DNA of 64,000 bases from Dictyostelium firmibasis (taxonomy: Eukaryota; Evosea; Eumycetozoa; Dictyosteliales; Dictyosteliaceae): the NCBI GenBank assembly GCA_036169595.1, contig CM069767.1, forward strand, positions 2,896,001 to 2,960,000, read 5' to 3'. Made by a program: the position numbers and the translations under genes. Shown here piece by piece: positions 62,210 through 64,000 of the stretch; position 1 is the stretch's first letter; the number at the start of each line of letters is the position of its first letter. The notes beneath the pieces were generated by a model. The model saw only the letters and a program-made list of their open reading frames with translations, was not told where the DNA came from and ran no database searches.

Positions 62210-62816
62210 TTATTTTTTTGATTTGTTATTATTTGAAGCAGTGGTTGTAGTTGTTGATGAGACACCACCACCACCATTTGGATCTTTATCTTTATAATTT
62301 TCTTTTAATTCATTTGCTTTTTCTTTAGCTTTCTCTTTTCTTTCTTTTTTCTCTTTCTTTTGAGCTTGTAATAAATTTGGAGCATGCAATCTAACGTCAG
62401 CCAACATATTTGAAGTTAAATCTTCATCTTTGACATGTTTAATTAATTCCTTTTCACGTTTAGTTAATTGTAGACTTTGTAGGATTACTTGAGCGGCTTG
62501 TTTTGCAGCTTTACCCCTCTTTAAGTGACCTGGCGTTAATTTCACTTTGAATTTATAGTTGTTGAATACCGAATATGGTGCAACAACTGGGATCGCGAAA
62601 TGGAGAATATCATCATCCCTTGGTTGACCAGTTAGTGTATCGATATTGGTAATATCCTTCTGATCCTCAATTGCTTTTGATGAGTTCTCCTCTTCCAATA
62701 ATCTTTTAATCTCTTGTTCTTCTTTAATCTTTTCTTCTCTTTTCTCTTTTCTTGACTTTCTTTTTTCTTTTTTCTCTTCACTTTCTTCTCCCTCAACCTC
62801 AACTTCAACTTCACTT

Positions 62817-62848
<32 letters not shown>

Positions 62849-64000
62849 TGATGATGATTCTCCTTCTCCTTTGATTTGATTTTCTTCAACTTTTGGTTGT
62901 GGTGGTTTTTCGGTTGGTGTTGGATTTGTAGCTGGAGTGGTGGTAGTAGTTGTGGTGGTGGAGGTAATGGATTTTTTATTTTGATCTTCTTTTAATTTAA
63001 TAATATCTTCAACTTTTTGTTTATCAGCATTGTTGTTTGTAGTTGTTGGTTTCTTATCTTTATTATTATTATTATTATTATTGTTTGATTTGCCACCTTT
63101 TTTAGAACCTTTTTTATCTTTTTTCTTATTGTCTTTTTTAGAACCAGCAGAACCTAAAATCTCCATTCTTTCTTGTCTTTCCTCTTCATCTTGATGACCA
63201 TATTTCTCTTTGATCTTTTTCAATTTATTCTTTTGACTTGGTAATAAATGTTTTTGTGGTTCAGCTTTAACCTTTTCATCAGATTTTGAATCTTGTTTCT
63301 TCTTCTCTCTTTCCTCTCTTTCTTTTTTCATTTGTTGTTCTAATTGTGCTGCCTCTTCTAATGAAATACCTTCTTTTTTCATTAATTTTCTTTGATGAGC
63401 TGATACATAACCTTTAGTTCTACCTTCATCTTTTCTATTTTCTTCATCATCCTCGTCCTCGTCACTTTCATCATCTTCATCATCTTTAAAGCCACTGACT
63501 AATTGAATTTTATATTTGTTTGTTGTTGTTGTTGTTGTTGTTGTTGATTTAATTGGTAATGCTGTATTGGTGGTAGTAGTGGTGGTGGTATTATTATCAT
63601 TTGAATCATCATCTTCTTGTTTTAATGATAATTTTTCTAATTGTTCCAATTCTTTTTGTTCTTTTTGTTCTTTTTTTAATTTTGTTCTTTCAAACTTTCT
63701 TAAATGTTTCTCACCAGTTTCACTAGAACCAATAGTTTCATCATCTGCACCAGTGTTATTATTTGAATCTGATGATGTTAATAGACGATCATCACCTTCA
63801 CCATAGATTGGTTTTCTTTCATTTAGATGATTTGAAAGACATGAATCATCAATTTTAAACATGAAACCAAAACCCATAACCAATTGAGAATGTGGTAAAT
63901 AGTTCTTTTTACCTCTAATCATGAAACTACCAGTGGTAAGAAATTCACCAGATGGTGCAGTCTTTGAGACTTGATGACTGTAGACCCAATAAGCACTGGT
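62210..64000 (-). CDS. NEMF/Rqc2 homologue, C-terminal part (cut by window edge)
   Basis: The frame is open to the window end, so the internal Met at 63922 is not the start; about 596 residues of the C-terminal part are present. NEMF/Rqc2 binds 60S ribosomes with stalled nascent chains and adds C-terminal alanine-containing tails during ribosome-associated quality control. Visible: the end of the NFACT-R domain ([19 protein letters not shown], then [28 protein letters not shown]), a long charged Lys/Glu/Ser-rich middle with poly-Thr, and the C-terminal NFACT-C domain ([53 protein letters not shown]). NFACT-N and the coiled coils lie beyond the window. Confidence 0.92.

Overview
The window looks like nuclear DNA of Dictyostelium discoideum or a very close relative. 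Intergenic DNA is almost pure A/T with long A and T runs. Coding DNA is clearly less A/T-rich and full of AAT/ACA/TCA triplet runs (poly-Asn, poly-Thr, poly-Ser). Introns are short, A/T-rich and GT..AG, often with GTATGT or GTAAGT donors. No tool or database was used: every name rests on motifs read from the translation, and exon joins were checked by hand for phase.

Left part (1-26,700). It holds an NDR-family kinase whose 5' end probably lies outside the window, a large unrecognised 1252-aa protein, a Tat-SF1/Cus2-like splicing factor, a multipass membrane protein, and a 4.4-kb gene-poor stretch hiding an actin pseudogene fragment. Then come a C1-GRAM-ankyrin-TKL kinase, a SENP6/7-type SUMO protease spread over five exons, and an IPT/TIG-repeat membrane protein of the Tgr type.

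Middle (26,700-41,650). A 74-aa single-lobe EF-hand light chain is followed by the accessory region of the window. Two identical tRNA-Pro(UGG) genes lie 11.9 kb apart on the same strand. Each is followed by an external B-box-like motif, remnants of a non-LTR (probably TRE-type) retrotransposon 3' end, and copies of a short dimeric repeat with tRNA-like Pol III A and B boxes and poly-A. Three copies are present, each flanked by its own 11-14 bp target-site duplication. This is the best candidate for an undescribed element: a tRNA-like SINE family. Between the two tRNA loci lie a small secreted protein gene, an LRR protein with an F-box-like N-terminus, and a seven-exon EF-hand/UBA-like/Cys-cluster protein.

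Right part (41,650-64,000). This is ordinary gene-rich DNA: a secreted beta-helix-like protein, ENY2 (split over three exons), an ankyrin-repeat protein, mitochondrial EF-Tu, RRN3 (Pol I initiation factor), a GNAT acetyltransferase, PRPF31, a TMEM184-family protein, an LRR-filamin fusion, and the C-terminal part of NEMF/Rqc2, cut by the window edge. Many genes serve gene expression (RRN3, PRPF31, Tat-SF1-like, ENY2, EF-Tu, NEMF), but nothing suggests co-regulation beyond close spacing.
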